A stretch of DNA of 64,000 nt, taken from assembly GCF_025716875.1 (NCBI RefSeq), contig NZ_JAOVZB010000003.1, forward strand, positions 124,001 to 188,000, written 5' to 3'. The stretch comes from Marinomonas sargassi (lineage in GTDB: Bacteria; Pseudomonadota; Gammaproteobacteria; Pseudomonadales; Marinomonadaceae). Shown piece by piece: positions 8,295 to 17,105 of this stretch (positions are counted from its first letter, which is position 1; each line of letters starts with the position of its first letter). The position numbers and the translations under genes are program-made. Below the pieces are notes generated by a model, which saw nothing but the letters and a program-made list of their open reading frames with translations, was not told the origin of the DNA and ran no database searches.

Positions 8295-9110
8295 ATGGGC
8301 TTTTTACCCTTAGGTCAGCAAACGGAATATGTTTCTGAGTACGATGCAGGGTTGCTTTACCCCATTCCGAGAGTGGATAAATGGACCGAGATGGGAATTG
8401 AGTCCGAACGCCTTCCATTTTATGGAGAAGATATATGGAACGCGTATGAGGTGTCATGGCTAAATTTAAAAGGCAAACCAATAGCAGCCATTGCTGAATT
8501 TCGCTTGCCTTGTAATTCGCCAAATATTGTTGAGTCAAAATCATTCAAGTTGTATTTGAATTCTTTAAATCAAATGCGCTATGAATCGATGGAAGAAGTG
8601 CAGGCTATTTTAGAGCGTGATTTGTCTAATGTAGTCAAAGGGAATGTTTCTGTTGTTTTAAGAGATGTTGATAGCATGTCTTCTTTGGTGGTATTAACGC
8701 CAGATTACTGCATTGATGAATTGGATGTGGAAATAACAGACTACCACCCGAACGCGGACCTTTTATCAGTAGCTCAAGAAGAAAGTTTTGTAGAAGAGCG
8801 CTTGGTGAGTCACTTATTAAAATCCAATTGTCCTGTGACGAATCAGCCTGATTGGGGTTCAGTCTTTATTGACTATAAAGGGCCTCAAATTAACCATGAA
8901 AGCCTATTGAAATATATTGTCTCATTCCGTGAGCATACGGATTTTCATGAGCAATGTGTGGAACGTATTTTTATCGATATTATGCGTCAATGTAAGCCTG
9001 AATCTCTCACGGTATATGCCCGTTATGTAAGGCGAGGTGGGTTGGATATTAATCCTTACCGTTCATCTGTCCCTTTGATTTTAGGTAACGATAGACTCAC
9101 TAGGCAGTAA
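8295..9110 (+). CDS. queF: NADPH-dependent 7-cyano-7-deazaguanine reductase QueF (long form)
   Basis: QueF reduces preQ0 to preQ1 using two NADPH in queuosine tRNA modification. At 271 residues this is the long, tandem T-fold form found in E. coli (282). The N-terminal half carries ESKSFKLYLNS (residues 80-90), and the C-terminal half carries the nucleophilic cysteine C179 in LKSNCPVTNQPDWG. It follows yadH by 12 nt and could share its transcript; no functional link to the exporter is evident. A strong bidirectional terminator follows. Confidence 0.95.
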   Translation: MGFLPLGQQTEYVSEYDAGLLYPIPRVDKWTEMGIESERLPFYGEDIWNAYEVSWLNLKGKPIAAIAEFRLPCNSPNIVESKSFKLYLNSLNQMRYESMEEVQAILERDLSNVVKGNVSVVLRDVDSMSSLVVLTPDYCIDELDVEITDYHPNADLLSVAQEESFVEERLVSHLLKSNCPVTNQPDWGSVFIDYKGPQINHESLLKYIVSFREHTDFHEQCVERIFIDIMRQCKPESLTVYARYVRRGGLDINPYRSSVPLILGNDRLTRQ

Positions 9111-9115
9111 TTGCT

Positions 9116-9161
9116 TTCAAATAAAAAAGGCGCGATATTTATCGCGCCTTTTTTATTTGAA
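9116..9161. terminator. Bidirectional terminator between queF and bcp
   Basis: A perfect 22-bp inverted repeat (9116-9137 and 9140-9161) contains the GC core AAGGCGCGAT and runs of A on the left and T on the right. It would terminate queF on the plus strand and bcp on the minus strand. Confidence 0.9.
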
Positions 9162-9168
9162 ATGTGCT

Positions 9169-9618
9169 CTATTTGAGTATTTGAGCTGCATGTTCTTTGG
9201 TTTTGACCTTGCTGATTATGTCTGAGATTTTGCCTTCCTCATCGATAATGAAGGTTGTTCTTACCGTACCCATAGACTCTCTGCCCATGAATTTCTTCAG
9301 CTGCCAAGTTCCATAAAGCTCATGGACAGCTTTGTCTACGTCCGCTATGAGTGGGAAAGGGAGGTCATATTTTGCGATGAAGTTTTGGTGCTTCTTTTCT
9401 GTATCCGTGCTAATTCCTAGAATCACAAAGTCTTGAGCTAGCAGGGCGTTGTAATTGTCTCTTAAGTCACAAGCTTGCGCTGTACAGCCAGGGGTGTTAT
9501 CACGTGGGTAAAAGTATAAGGCAACTTTTTTTCCACGGAATTGACTTAGTGTGATGGTTTCACCGTTTTGATCTTTAGCACTAAAATCTGGTGCAATTTG
9601 TCCTATCTCGATCGTCAT
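9169..9618 (-). CDS. bcp: Thiol peroxidase / bacterioferritin comigratory protein (peroxiredoxin)
   Basis: A 149-residue peroxiredoxin of the Bcp/PrxQ type that reduces hydrogen and alkyl peroxides at the expense of thioredoxin. The peroxidatic cysteine is C45 in FYPRDNTPGCT, and the resolving cysteine is C50, the atypical two-cysteine arrangement with five-residue spacing. It has no signal peptide, so it is cytoplasmic. It is divergent from dapA across 192 nt, the same pairing as in Pseudomonas and E. coli. Confidence 0.95.
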   Translation of the reverse strand: MTIEIGQIAPDFSAKDQNGETITLSQFRGKKVALYFYPRDNTPGCTAQACDLRDNYNALLAQDFVILGISTDTEKKHQNFIAKYDLPFPLIADVDKAVHELYGTWQLKKFMGRESMGTVRTTFIIDEEGKISDIISKVKTKEHAAQILK

Positions 9619-9749
9619 ATTAAAAGTCTCTCAATGCAATGTCAGTGGGTAACAAAATAAGTCTATTAAATAGCTTAACAAGTCAGGCAAAAAAAATCTC
9701 TGGTTTTAAAATTCTTGTTAATTTACATGGGCTTTACGACAGTCAATTA

Positions 9750-9778
9750 TTGTTAAACTTCCATCTGAGCGTTACTAT
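9750..9778 (+). promoter_or_regulatory. Probable sigma-70 promoter of dapA-bamC-purC
   Basis: TTGTTA (9750-9755) and TACTAT (9773-9778) are separated by 17 nt and lie 33 nt before the dapA ATG. Each box has four or five matches to consensus. The assignment rests on spacing and position only. Confidence 0.5.
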
Positions 9779-9810
9779 AGGCGCGCTTATAATTTTATCG
9801 GAGACTTGAA

Positions 9811-10692
9811 ATGATCACAGGTAGTTTAGTTGCGCTTATCACCCCTATGTCAGCAGATGGCGCTGTAGACACTAACAAATTAGATGATCTAATTGAGTTT
9901 CATATTAATGAAGGTACTCACGGTATTGTCGCGGTTGGTACAACGGGTGAATCTTCTACTTTAACCCATGAAGAGCATGCCAATGTTATTCGCCAAGTCG
10001 TGAAGACTGTTAATGGCAGAGTTCCGGTTATTGCTGGCACGGGTGCGAACGCAACCCATGAAGCCATTGATTTAACCAGAAGAGCTAAAGAAGCAGGAGC
10101 TGACGCCTGTTTATTGGTGACACCTTACTACAACAAACCCACACAAGAAGGTTTGTTTCAGCACTTTACTGCTGTAGCGGATGCTGTAGATATTCCTCAA
10201 ATTCTGTATAACGTACCGGGCAGAACCATGTGCGATATGCAAAATGAGACGGTAGTGCGTTTATCTTCCCATAAAAATATTGTTGGTATTAAAGATGCTA
10301 CCGGTGACCTTGAAAGAGGCGAAGCTCTTATTAAAGCTTTACCAGATTCTTGTCTAGTTTATTCAGGTGATGACCCTACTGCCGTTTCTTTAATGTTGTT
10401 AGGTGGTAAAGGAAATATTTCTGTTACAGCGAATGTTGCCCCTAAATCTGTTGCTCAAGCGGCAGAATACGCAATAAATGGTGACGCAGAACAAGCAAAA
10501 GCAGTTGATGCTAAAATTGCAACACTTCATGAGAACCTATTTTTAGAATCAAACCCTATTCCAGTAAAATGGGCTTGTACTCAACTTGGTTTATGTGGTG
10601 ATGGTATTCGTCTACCGCTGACGCCATTAGCTAAGGAATATCAGTCTTTAGTTCGTGAAGCCTTAGTGAAATCAGGAGTTTTATCAGAATGA
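9811..10692 (+). CDS. dapA: 4-hydroxy-tetrahydrodipicolinate synthase
   Basis: DapA condenses pyruvate with aspartate semialdehyde, the committed step to diaminopimelate and lysine. This 293-residue TIM-barrel protein has GTTGESSTL near residues 43-51, the active-site tyrosine in LYNVPGRT, and the Schiff-base lysine in GIKDATGD. GGAGA lies 7 nt before the ATG. The stop overlaps the bamC start by 4 nt, the conserved dapA-bamC (nlpB) arrangement. Confidence 0.97.
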   Translation: MITGSLVALITPMSADGAVDTNKLDDLIEFHINEGTHGIVAVGTTGESSTLTHEEHANVIRQVVKTVNGRVPVIAGTGANATHEAIDLTRRAKEAGADACLLVTPYYNKPTQEGLFQHFTAVADAVDIPQILYNVPGRTMCDMQNETVVRLSSHKNIVGIKDATGDLERGEALIKALPDSCLVYSGDDPTAVSLMLLGGKGNISVTANVAPKSVAQAAEYAINGDAEQAKAVDAKIATLHENLFLESNPIPVKWACTQLGLCGDGIRLPLTPLAKEYQSLVREALVKSGVLSE

Positions 10693-11762
10693 ATAAAGCT
10701 CTAGCAAATGTAGCAGCTTTTAGTGTGCTGACAGTGTCCCTTTCTGGCTGTAGTTTGTTTTACACGGATCATTCTAGTGATTATCAAAATACGAAAGCGA
10801 CTTCGAATAAACTAGAGTTGCCACAAGGTGCCCTTGAACAAAAAGATATAATGGTGATCCCAAATGAAGAGGTAATTGCTGACGTAACAGAGGTCACGCC
10901 TTTTACTATTCCTCGATCCCCATTTGTATTTTACCCAATGGCAGCCGTGTCTTATGTAGAAACAGAGAATTCAGTTGAATTCTCCATTCCAGCTAACGCA
11001 CAACAATCTAAACGTATCATTTCAGATTACCTTTCTTCTGTTCACGGTGAGGGAGAAGTGATTGCTTCGCAGACTGAAACGACACTTGTCACAACTCAAC
11101 TTAGTCTAAAGAAGCAAGGTAAGCTTGCTGCTATTTGGAGCAGTATTACTCGGTTATACCCAGAAAAAACGGTGCTTTCCCTTGAGTTTTCTGAAGGCGA
11201 GCAAAGCACTAAAGTGGCGATCCAATTCCGTCATGAAAAAAGAGGCGAAGAGCCAACAGATTGGATGAGTCCAGCAAGTAATACAGAGGTGCATTCGATT
11301 ATTGCGCGTCTTTGGGGAAATATTGGTCGCAAAGTCGATGAATCTTCGGCTTATCTATCAACATTAGATAAAACAACTGATTTTCCTATCTGGATTAATC
11401 ATAACGGTGAATACGGTATTCGTTTAGGAAATGATGTTACAGATGATGTTGTTGAGTCTAAAATATTATCTGCTGGACTCTACTTAATGGCTAATTCTGA
11501 AAGTACATTATCACCAGTACCTGAAGAAAAAGTAGCACGCGTTGGTGACGTTATTGATTTTGTTGTTCCAGTAGGCAATGGAGAGACAAAAAAATTATTT
11601 AACGTTTATCGTCGAGACTTAGATGATGTTGAATGGCAAGAGCGAGAATACACTTATCAAGTCCAACGTCAAAAAAAGGGTGACTTCTTAGTTATTGATG
11701 TTTCTGCTGCGAAATATCCTGAGATCGTATCCTTTATACTTGCGCAACGCTTTATAAATTAA
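10689..11762 (+). CDS. bamC: Outer membrane assembly lipoprotein BamC (NlpB)
   Basis: A 357-residue lipoprotein with a signal peptide and the lipobox LSGC (C21). It is the BamC accessory of the beta-barrel assembly machine. Sequence conservation to E. coli is low, as is normal for BamC. The assignment rests on the lipobox, the length, two mixed alpha/beta helix-grip-like halves, and the fixed position between dapA and purC. The mature protein is anchored in the outer membrane. Translation is coupled to dapA through a 4-nt overlap. Confidence 0.88.
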   Translation: MNKALANVAAFSVLTVSLSGCSLFYTDHSSDYQNTKATSNKLELPQGALEQKDIMVIPNEEVIADVTEVTPFTIPRSPFVFYPMAAVSYVETENSVEFSIPANAQQSKRIISDYLSSVHGEGEVIASQTETTLVTTQLSLKKQGKLAAIWSSITRLYPEKTVLSLEFSEGEQSTKVAIQFRHEKRGEEPTDWMSPASNTEVHSIIARLWGNIGRKVDESSAYLSTLDKTTDFPIWINHNGEYGIRLGNDVTDDVVESKILSAGLYLMANSESTLSPVPEEKVARVGDVIDFVVPVGNGETKKLFNVYRRDLDDVEWQEREYTYQVQRQKKGDFLVIDVSAAKYPEIVSFILAQRFIN

Positions 11763-11792
11763 TAAGACTAACCCCTCAATTGGAGACACCCA

Positions 11793-12509
11793 ATGGAAAA
11801 ACGAGAAGAGCTGTATGCAGGTAAGGCAAAATCTGTATTTCGTACAGATGATCCTGACAAGATGGTTCTAGTATTTCGCAATGACACTTCAGCATTTGAT
11901 GGTAAAAGAATTGAACAGCTAGACCGCAAAGGCATGGTAAACAATAAGTTCAATGCATTTATCATGACCAAATTACAAGAAGCTGGCATTCCTACTCACT
12001 TTGAAAAATTATTGAGTGATACTGAGTCTTTAGTGAAATGTCTCGATATGATGCCTGTAGAGTGCGTCGTACGTAACTTTGCCGCTGGTAGCTTGTGTCG
12101 TCGTTTAGGAGTAGAAGAGGGTATTACTTTAACACCTCCTACTTTTGAATTGTTCTTGAAGAACGATGAACTAGGCGATCCAATGATTAACGAGTCACAC
12201 GTTGAATCTTTTGGTTGGGCGAAAGCCGCTGATCTAGCAAAAGCAAAAGAGCTTACTTACAAAGTGAACGATGTATTGAAAGCTTTGTTTGCTGAAGGTG
12301 GTATGATCTTAGTGGATTATAAACTTGAGTTTGGAATCTTTAATGGCGAAGTGGTTCTTGGTGATGAATTCTCACCTGACGGTTGCCGTTTATGGGATGC
12401 TGAAACTAAAGAAAAGCTAGATAAAGACCGTTTCCGCCAAGGTTTAGGTGGTGTTATCGAAGCATATGAAGAAGTAGGCCGCCGAATCGGTATGGACTTC
12501 GATGCATAA
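11793..12509 (+). CDS. purC: Phosphoribosylaminoimidazole-succinocarboxamide synthase
   Basis: PurC joins aspartate to CAIR with ATP, giving SAICAR in purine synthesis. The 238-residue length matches the E. coli enzyme. The start [12 protein letters not shown], the [11 protein letters not shown] segment and the SPDGCRLWD segment are conserved. TTGGAGA precedes the ATG. It is the last gene of the dapA-bamC-purC run and is followed by an intrinsic terminator. Confidence 0.97.
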   Translation: MEKREELYAGKAKSVFRTDDPDKMVLVFRNDTSAFDGKRIEQLDRKGMVNNKFNAFIMTKLQEAGIPTHFEKLLSDTESLVKCLDMMPVECVVRNFAAGSLCRRLGVEEGITLTPPTFELFLKNDELGDPMINESHVESFGWAKAADLAKAKELTYKVNDVLKALFAEGGMILVDYKLEFGIFNGEVVLGDEFSPDGCRLWDAETKEKLDKDRFRQGLGGVIEAYEEVGRRIGMDFDA

Positions 12510-12548
12510 ATAAGTCGATCGCGGTTTCGGATAATAAGTGCAATCCCT

Positions 12549-12578
12549 AATGGAGGAGTCTTGTCTCCTCCATTTTTT
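12549..12578 (+). terminator. Rho-independent terminator after purC
   Basis: A 10-bp stem AATGGAGGAG / CTCCTCCATT (12549-12558 and 12565-12574) with a 6-nt loop runs into a T6 tract. It ends only 15 nt before the chosen lolC start, which constrains where lolC can begin. Confidence 0.85.
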
Positions 12579-12593
12579 ATGCAAGGATACACA

Positions 12594-13838
12594 TTGATTA
12601 ACTTTCTCCCCGTCACTATTGGTTTACGTTACGCTCGAGCTAAGCGTGCCAATCATTTCATTTCTTTTATTAGTTTCTCTTCAATAGCAGGCCTTGCACT
12701 AGGTGTCATGGTATTAATTACTGTCTTGTCCGTCATGAATGGTTTTGATCGAGAGTTGCGTCAGCGTATTTTGGGCATGGTACCCCATGCCACTTTATGG
12801 GGTAACCCTGAGTTAGATGATTGGCAGGCGAGCGCGTCAATAGTGGAAAGAATGCCTAACGTGATTGCAGTTGCACCGAATACTCAGGCACAAGTTATGT
12901 TTCAGTCTGGGTCCAGTGTCCATGGTGCCATATTAAATGGTATTAACCCTGAGCTAGAGAAGAAGGTCTCTATCATTGACGAGCATATCGTCACAGGTTC
13001 TTTGGAAGCCCTCAATGATACTCGATTTGGTATTGTTCTTGGCGGGCAGTTAGCAAGGCGGCTTGGGGTAAGTATTGGTGATAAAGTAACGGCCATCCTT
13101 CCTAAAGCGAATGTTTCTATTGTGGGTGTTTCCCCTGTATTAAAGCGTTTTACTTTGGTGGGAACATTTGAAGTGGGTGCTGAGTTAGACAGTAGTCTGG
13201 CTTATATCAACATAAATGATGCAGCGAAGTTGAAGCGTTATCCTGAGGGATCCGTAGAAGCCTTAAGAATTGCTTTTGATGATTTGTTCGTGGCATCCAG
13301 TCGAATTTGGGATATTGCCCATGCTGTACCCGGACAAAATAGGGTGAGTGATTGGACTCGAACTCACGGTAATTTGTTTCAAGCCATTCAAATGGAAAAG
13401 ACCATGATTGGCCTGCTGCTCTTGTTAATTGTTGCTGTGGCGGCGTTTAACATAGTATCGACCTTGGTCATGGTGGTTACCGATAAGCGTAACGACATCG
13501 CCATCTTGAGAACCATGGGACTTACTTCTGGGCAAGTAATGTGTGTCTTCATAGTGCAAGGTATTTTTATTGGTATGTTAGGTACCTTAATCGGCGTGAT
13601 TTTGGGTGTGACTTTAGCTCTTAATGTGAGCGATATCATCGCTGGAGTGCAGTCTTTATTAGATGTCCAATTTCTAAATGCAGATGTCTACTTTATTAAT
13701 TATTTACCATCTCAATTGGAGTGGTCTGACGTCAGAGTCATTGTGACATCAGCTTTTATTATGACTGTCTTAGCCACCATTTATCCTGCTTGGCGAGCAT
13801 CTAAAGTAGAACCTGCAGAGGCATTGCGTTATGAATAA
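12594..13838 (+). CDS. lolC: Lipoprotein-releasing ABC transporter permease, LolC/E family
   Basis: Inner-membrane subunit of the Lol system, which extracts lipoproteins and hands them to LolA. The protein is 414 residues, with one N-terminal membrane segment, a large periplasmic domain and three C-terminal segments (FtsX fold). A hook-like loop, LPKANVSIVGVSPVLKR, is present. The TTG at 12594 has AAGGA six bases upstream. The in-frame ATG at 12579 has no ribosome site and lies against the purC terminator. The gene overlaps lolD by 8 nt. No lolE follows, so whether this works as a LolC or as a single LolF-type homodimer is open. Confidence 0.9.
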   Translation: MINFLPVTIGLRYARAKRANHFISFISFSSIAGLALGVMVLITVLSVMNGFDRELRQRILGMVPHATLWGNPELDDWQASASIVERMPNVIAVAPNTQAQVMFQSGSSVHGAILNGINPELEKKVSIIDEHIVTGSLEALNDTRFGIVLGGQLARRLGVSIGDKVTAILPKANVSIVGVSPVLKRFTLVGTFEVGAELDSSLAYININDAAKLKRYPEGSVEALRIAFDDLFVASSRIWDIAHAVPGQNRVSDWTRTHGNLFQAIQMEKTMIGLLLLLIVAVAAFNIVSTLVMVVTDKRNDIAILRTMGLTSGQVMCVFIVQGIFIGMLGTLIGVILGVTLALNVSDIIAGVQSLLDVQFLNADVYFINYLPSQLEWSDVRVIVTSAFIMTVLATIYPAWRASKVEPAEALRYE

Positions 13839-14517
13839 TAGTCCTGTGCTTGAGTGCAATCAGCTTTCTAAACAATATCAAGACGGCAAACAGGTCGTAG
13901 ATGTGTTTAGTGATATTAGCTTTTCTCTTGAAAAAGGAAAAACCTGTGCCATTGTTGGGGCATCAGGGTCGGGTAAAACAACCTTACTCAATCTATTAGC
14001 TGGACTTGACCTAGCAACAACAGGAGAGGTTAAGCTTGCAGGTCATGCTTGGTCAAGTATGAAAGATAAGCAGCGCTCAAAGATGCGAAACCGAGAGATG
14101 GGGTTTGTTTATCAATTTCATCACCTGCTGCCAGAATTTACAGCATTAGAAAATGTGGTTATGCCCATGTGGATTGCTGGCGTGAGCAAAGAGGCTGCTA
14201 GCAAACGTGGCTCTGAATTACTTGCTCAGGTTGGCTTAAAAGATCGAATGAAGCATAAGCCATCACAGTTATCGGGCGGCGAAAGGCAGCGCGTTGCCAT
14301 CGCCCGTGCTCTTGCGAACCAGCCAGCTTGTGTTTTGATGGATGAGCCGACAGGGAACTTAGATGAGACCACATCAATGGAAATACAAGCTTTAATAAAT
14401 GAGCTTAAAGAAACTTGTGATATGGCCTTTTTGATTGTTACCCATGATGAAAAAATGCTTAACTGGATGGACTCAGCCTACCGACTTTCACAAGGGAAGT
14501 TAGCAAGGTTAAAGTAA
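13831..14517 (+). CDS. lolD: Lipoprotein-releasing ABC transporter ATPase LolD
   Basis: A 228-residue ABC ATPase of the MacB/LolD class that powers lipoprotein release. Walker A GASGSGKTT, signature LSGGERQR and Walker B LMDEPTGNLD are intact. FVYQFHHLLPEF is the LolD-characteristic Q-loop region. The start overlaps the lolC stop by 8 nt. A bidirectional terminator follows where most relatives carry lolE. Confidence 0.95.
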   Translation: MNNSPVLECNQLSKQYQDGKQVVDVFSDISFSLEKGKTCAIVGASGSGKTTLLNLLAGLDLATTGEVKLAGHAWSSMKDKQRSKMRNREMGFVYQFHHLLPEFTALENVVMPMWIAGVSKEAASKRGSELLAQVGLKDRMKHKPSQLSGGERQRVAIARALANQPACVLMDEPTGNLDETTSMEIQALINELKETCDMAFLIVTHDEKMLNWMDSAYRLSQGKLARLK

Positions 14518-14549
14518 GCTTTATTTGTAAATGAGTAAGCGTTAAATGT

Positions 14550-14592
14550 AAAAAAAAAAGCGCCGTTAAGTTATTTAGCGGCGCTTTTTTTT
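14550..14592. terminator. Bidirectional terminator between lolD and a DUF2062 gene
   Basis: A stem GCGCCG / CGGCGC (14560-14565 and 14579-14584), extended inward by A-T and G-T pairs, is flanked by a run of nine or more A on the left and T8 on the right. It serves both convergent genes. Confidence 0.9.
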
Positions 14593-14599
14593 GAGGCTT

Positions 14600-15106
14600 T
14601 TATCTGTGCTTGCGTTGCTGCCAGCGCTTAATTACATGGAAGCGCCATAAGAAAATAATCAGGCCGTAGCCTATTGCGCCAGCAATTAAACCTGCCACCA
14701 CGGATCCTGTGAAAAGCGGTAACCAGATGTACTCCATCTTATCCCATATCCACTCAATAGAGAGCTTGAAGTCTCTAGTGTCCTTATTCCCTAAAATGAA
14801 AGTGCCGAGTTTATAGTTGAAATAAAATACAAACGGCATGGTGAAAGGGTTAGTAATCCAGACTAAAGTCAAAGAGACGGCAATGTTTGCTCTTAGGGGG
14901 ATGGCAAGTAAAGCAGATGCAAGCATTTGAAATGGCATAGGGATAAACGCCCAAAATAGGCCATTTAAAAATCCACGAGCAACTGATTTTCTATTTAAAT
15001 GCCACAAATTAGCCTCGTAAATTTGAGACCCTAAAACGCCTAAAGCTTTATTTTTTTTCAGCTTTTCAGGGTTAGGAATAAATTTGCGTAAATAGTTTCT
15101 TGGCAT
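14600..15106 (-). CDS. DUF2062 domain membrane protein
   Basis: A 168-residue DUF2062 protein with a basic cytoplasmic N-terminus and about three to four hydrophobic segments. The family core is visible in FLNGLFWAFIPMPFQM and in LVWITNPFTM. The function of the family is not established. In Pseudomonas a DUF2062 gene lies between lolE and comEC, so the position is conserved. It is divergent from comEC across 44 nt. Confidence 0.88.
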   Translation of the reverse strand: MPRNYLRKFIPNPEKLKKNKALGVLGSQIYEANLWHLNRKSVARGFLNGLFWAFIPMPFQMLASALLAIPLRANIAVSLTLVWITNPFTMPFVFYFNYKLGTFILGNKDTRDFKLSIEWIWDKMEYIWLPLFTGSVVAGLIAGAIGYGLIIFLWRFHVIKRWQQRKHR

Positions 15107-15150
15107 AGTAAGGTAAAAAAACCAAAGGCAACTTAAGACATGGAGGTCTT

Positions 15151-17076
15151 ATGTTACTAACGAGTTTGTCCATTTTAATTGGCGCCGTCTTGGTGCCGTT
15201 AGATTATGTCGGGCTGTATTCTACGCATATCGTTCTGGTGTGTCTCTACCTAATCGTCGTAAAACGTTGGATAGTGCTTTCTTTCATTTTTATTTCAATA
15301 ATTTCAGCAGTTAATAGTGAATTCTTTGTTACCAAAACATTACCAATTGAAGAAGGTCAGAGGATATTAGTCAATTTTGATTCGAGAGAAATGTATCTGA
15401 CAAGGGATGAACCATATCAAACAAGATTTTTTCTAAGAAAAGACAAGGTAATTATTCGTTTGCCTTCCAATGCTTATTTGGAGCAGGGCGTAGAGTTCTC
15501 TTTAAGGTACCTAGGTTTAGAGCAAGCAATTAATACGTCACGAAACAATGAAGTCTATTGGGTTAAAAAAGTAACCCTGTCAGATAAAAGTGGGGGATGG
15601 AAGCAACGGCAGCTTTACCAAAAACGATTGTCGGCTGAAATCGAGTTAGAGCCTCTAATTAAACCATTCTTAGTGCAATTAAATGATGAATCTATTAGAC
15701 ACAGCTGGCTGGGCGTATTGGATGAAAAGTTTGCTCACGCTTCATCATGGCGGTTTTCTAAAGCGCTACTTTTTGGCGATGCCAGCTTATGGGGTGAAAA
15801 AGATACTTGGGTAATACGAACCTTAGGCTTAGCGCATTTATTTGTTGTATCTGGTTTGCATACAGGCTTTATGTTTGTACTTGGTATGCAAATTTGTCGC
15901 GTTATTTGGTGGCTTATGCCACATCGAATACTTCTGCGTGGATTTACCCGTTGGCAGTTAGAAGCTATCGCGATTCCACCCTTATTACTTTTTTATGGCT
16001 ACTTGACGAGTTGGGGGGAGCCCGTAGTACGAGCCATGATAATGCTAAGCCTTTATTTGGGGGCGCGTATTCTGTTGATACGAGTGTCTGCATTGCAGGT
16101 TGTTACTTTCACTTTATGGCTCGTTCTCTTAATTGAGCCAAGAGCTATTCTCAATGCAGGCCTATGGCTATCATTTAGTATGGTGTATTTGTTAATTAGT
16201 TTTTTTACCGTGAAACACAAATTTGGCCGTATAGTTTTTATTCAATTGATGTTGAGTACGGCTTCGATGGTCTTAATTCTAGGCTGGCAAGAGGCCATAT
16301 CTAGTGTGTCTATATTGATGAATCTCGTTCTGATTCCTTTTGCGGCCTTTATCTGGTTCCCATGGGGTTGGCTTTCTTGTCTTGAGACTCTGCTTTTATC
16401 AACAGACCATGCTTATCGCGTATTAGATAGTCTACTTAGCTATGTACTAAGTTGGATGGAATGGGGGGCTTTCAATACACCGTTACTAGATTTTGAATTA
16501 AATTCCCCGTCTATACATCGTTGGCTGCTGCTATTTTTAGTTGTCTATTGGGTCTTTCATAGCCCTTTAAAAAGGGGCTGGTTAGCTTTCATTTTTATTG
16601 TAATTGTCCTGTTTTTTCCTGCTTCAAATTATTTTCAGCAAGCCGATTTTGTCGTGGAAAATAGCTATGGGAGTTTGTTGCTTTCTAATAGAGAAAAGCT
16701 GCTACTGTCCAATGATTGGTATATTGGCTCTTTAGGAGAGTTGAATGTGACCCGTAGCTTTCCTTCCTATTCTGAGATGAACCTTTTTCTATCCCCTTCC
16801 AGGGTTGTCGAGTTGTCATCAGAGACTTTGATTAATTCGAATGTCGACTGGATTGTCCTTGAGCAAGTAGGTCCCATAAGTTTAGTTACTAAGCTTGATG
16901 CCTTACAGGTTGGCTGGTTAGAAGTCTTGCCTAATGAGTCATTGCATATTTACTTTGTAGGTGAACAAATTCGCTTGAAACACTCTGCCTGCATTTATTC
17001 TATTTTTCTTTTGAGATCGGACACTTGTAAACGTGTAGAAAAACTAGAGAGTGTGGTAAATTATCGTCAAAATTGA
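15151..17076 (+). CDS. comEC: ComEC/Rec2-like DNA uptake channel lacking a recognisable beta-lactamase domain
   Basis: A 641-residue polytopic membrane protein. The Competence-domain motif HLFVVSGLHTG (near residue 230) identifies ComEC/Rec2, the inner-membrane channel for transforming single-stranded DNA. An N-terminal membrane and soluble region (DUF4131-like) precedes it. ComEC proteins of gammaproteobacteria are usually about 750 residues and end in a metallo-beta-lactamase domain with HxHxDH. Here the last ~135 residues contain no such motif. GGAGG precedes the ATG. The position between DUF2062 and exbB is conserved. Whether the cell is transformable cannot be judged from this window. 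Confidence 0.85.
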   Translation: MLLTSLSILIGAVLVPLDYVGLYSTHIVLVCLYLIVVKRWIVLSFIFISIISAVNSEFFVTKTLPIEEGQRILVNFDSREMYLTRDEPYQTRFFLRKDKVIIRLPSNAYLEQGVEFSLRYLGLEQAINTSRNNEVYWVKKVTLSDKSGGWKQRQLYQKRLSAEIELEPLIKPFLVQLNDESIRHSWLGVLDEKFAHASSWRFSKALLFGDASLWGEKDTWVIRTLGLAHLFVVSGLHTGFMFVLGMQICRVIWWLMPHRILLRGFTRWQLEAIAIPPLLLFYGYLTSWGEPVVRAMIMLSLYLGARILLIRVSALQVVTFTLWLVLLIEPRAILNAGLWLSFSMVYLLISFFTVKHKFGRIVFIQLMLSTASMVLILGWQEAISSVSILMNLVLIPFAAFIWFPWGWLSCLETLLLSTDHAYRVLDSLLSYVLSWMEWGAFNTPLLDFELNSPSIHRWLLLFLVVYWVFHSPLKRGWLAFIFIVIVLFFPASNYFQQADFVVENSYGSLLLSNREKLLLSNDWYIGSLGELNVTRSFPSYSEMNLFLSPSRVVELSSETLINSNVDWIVLEQVGPISLVTKLDALQVGWLEVLPNESLHIYFVGEQIRLKHSACIYSIFLLRSDTCKRVEKLESVVNYRQN

Positions 17077-17105
17077 TTATCTGCAAAATCGAAATGGAGA
17101 GCCAA

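Noticed and set aside
8272-8544. Minus-strand frame opposite the start of queF
   Set aside because: It overlaps a clear queF coding region and yields a low-complexity product with no family match.
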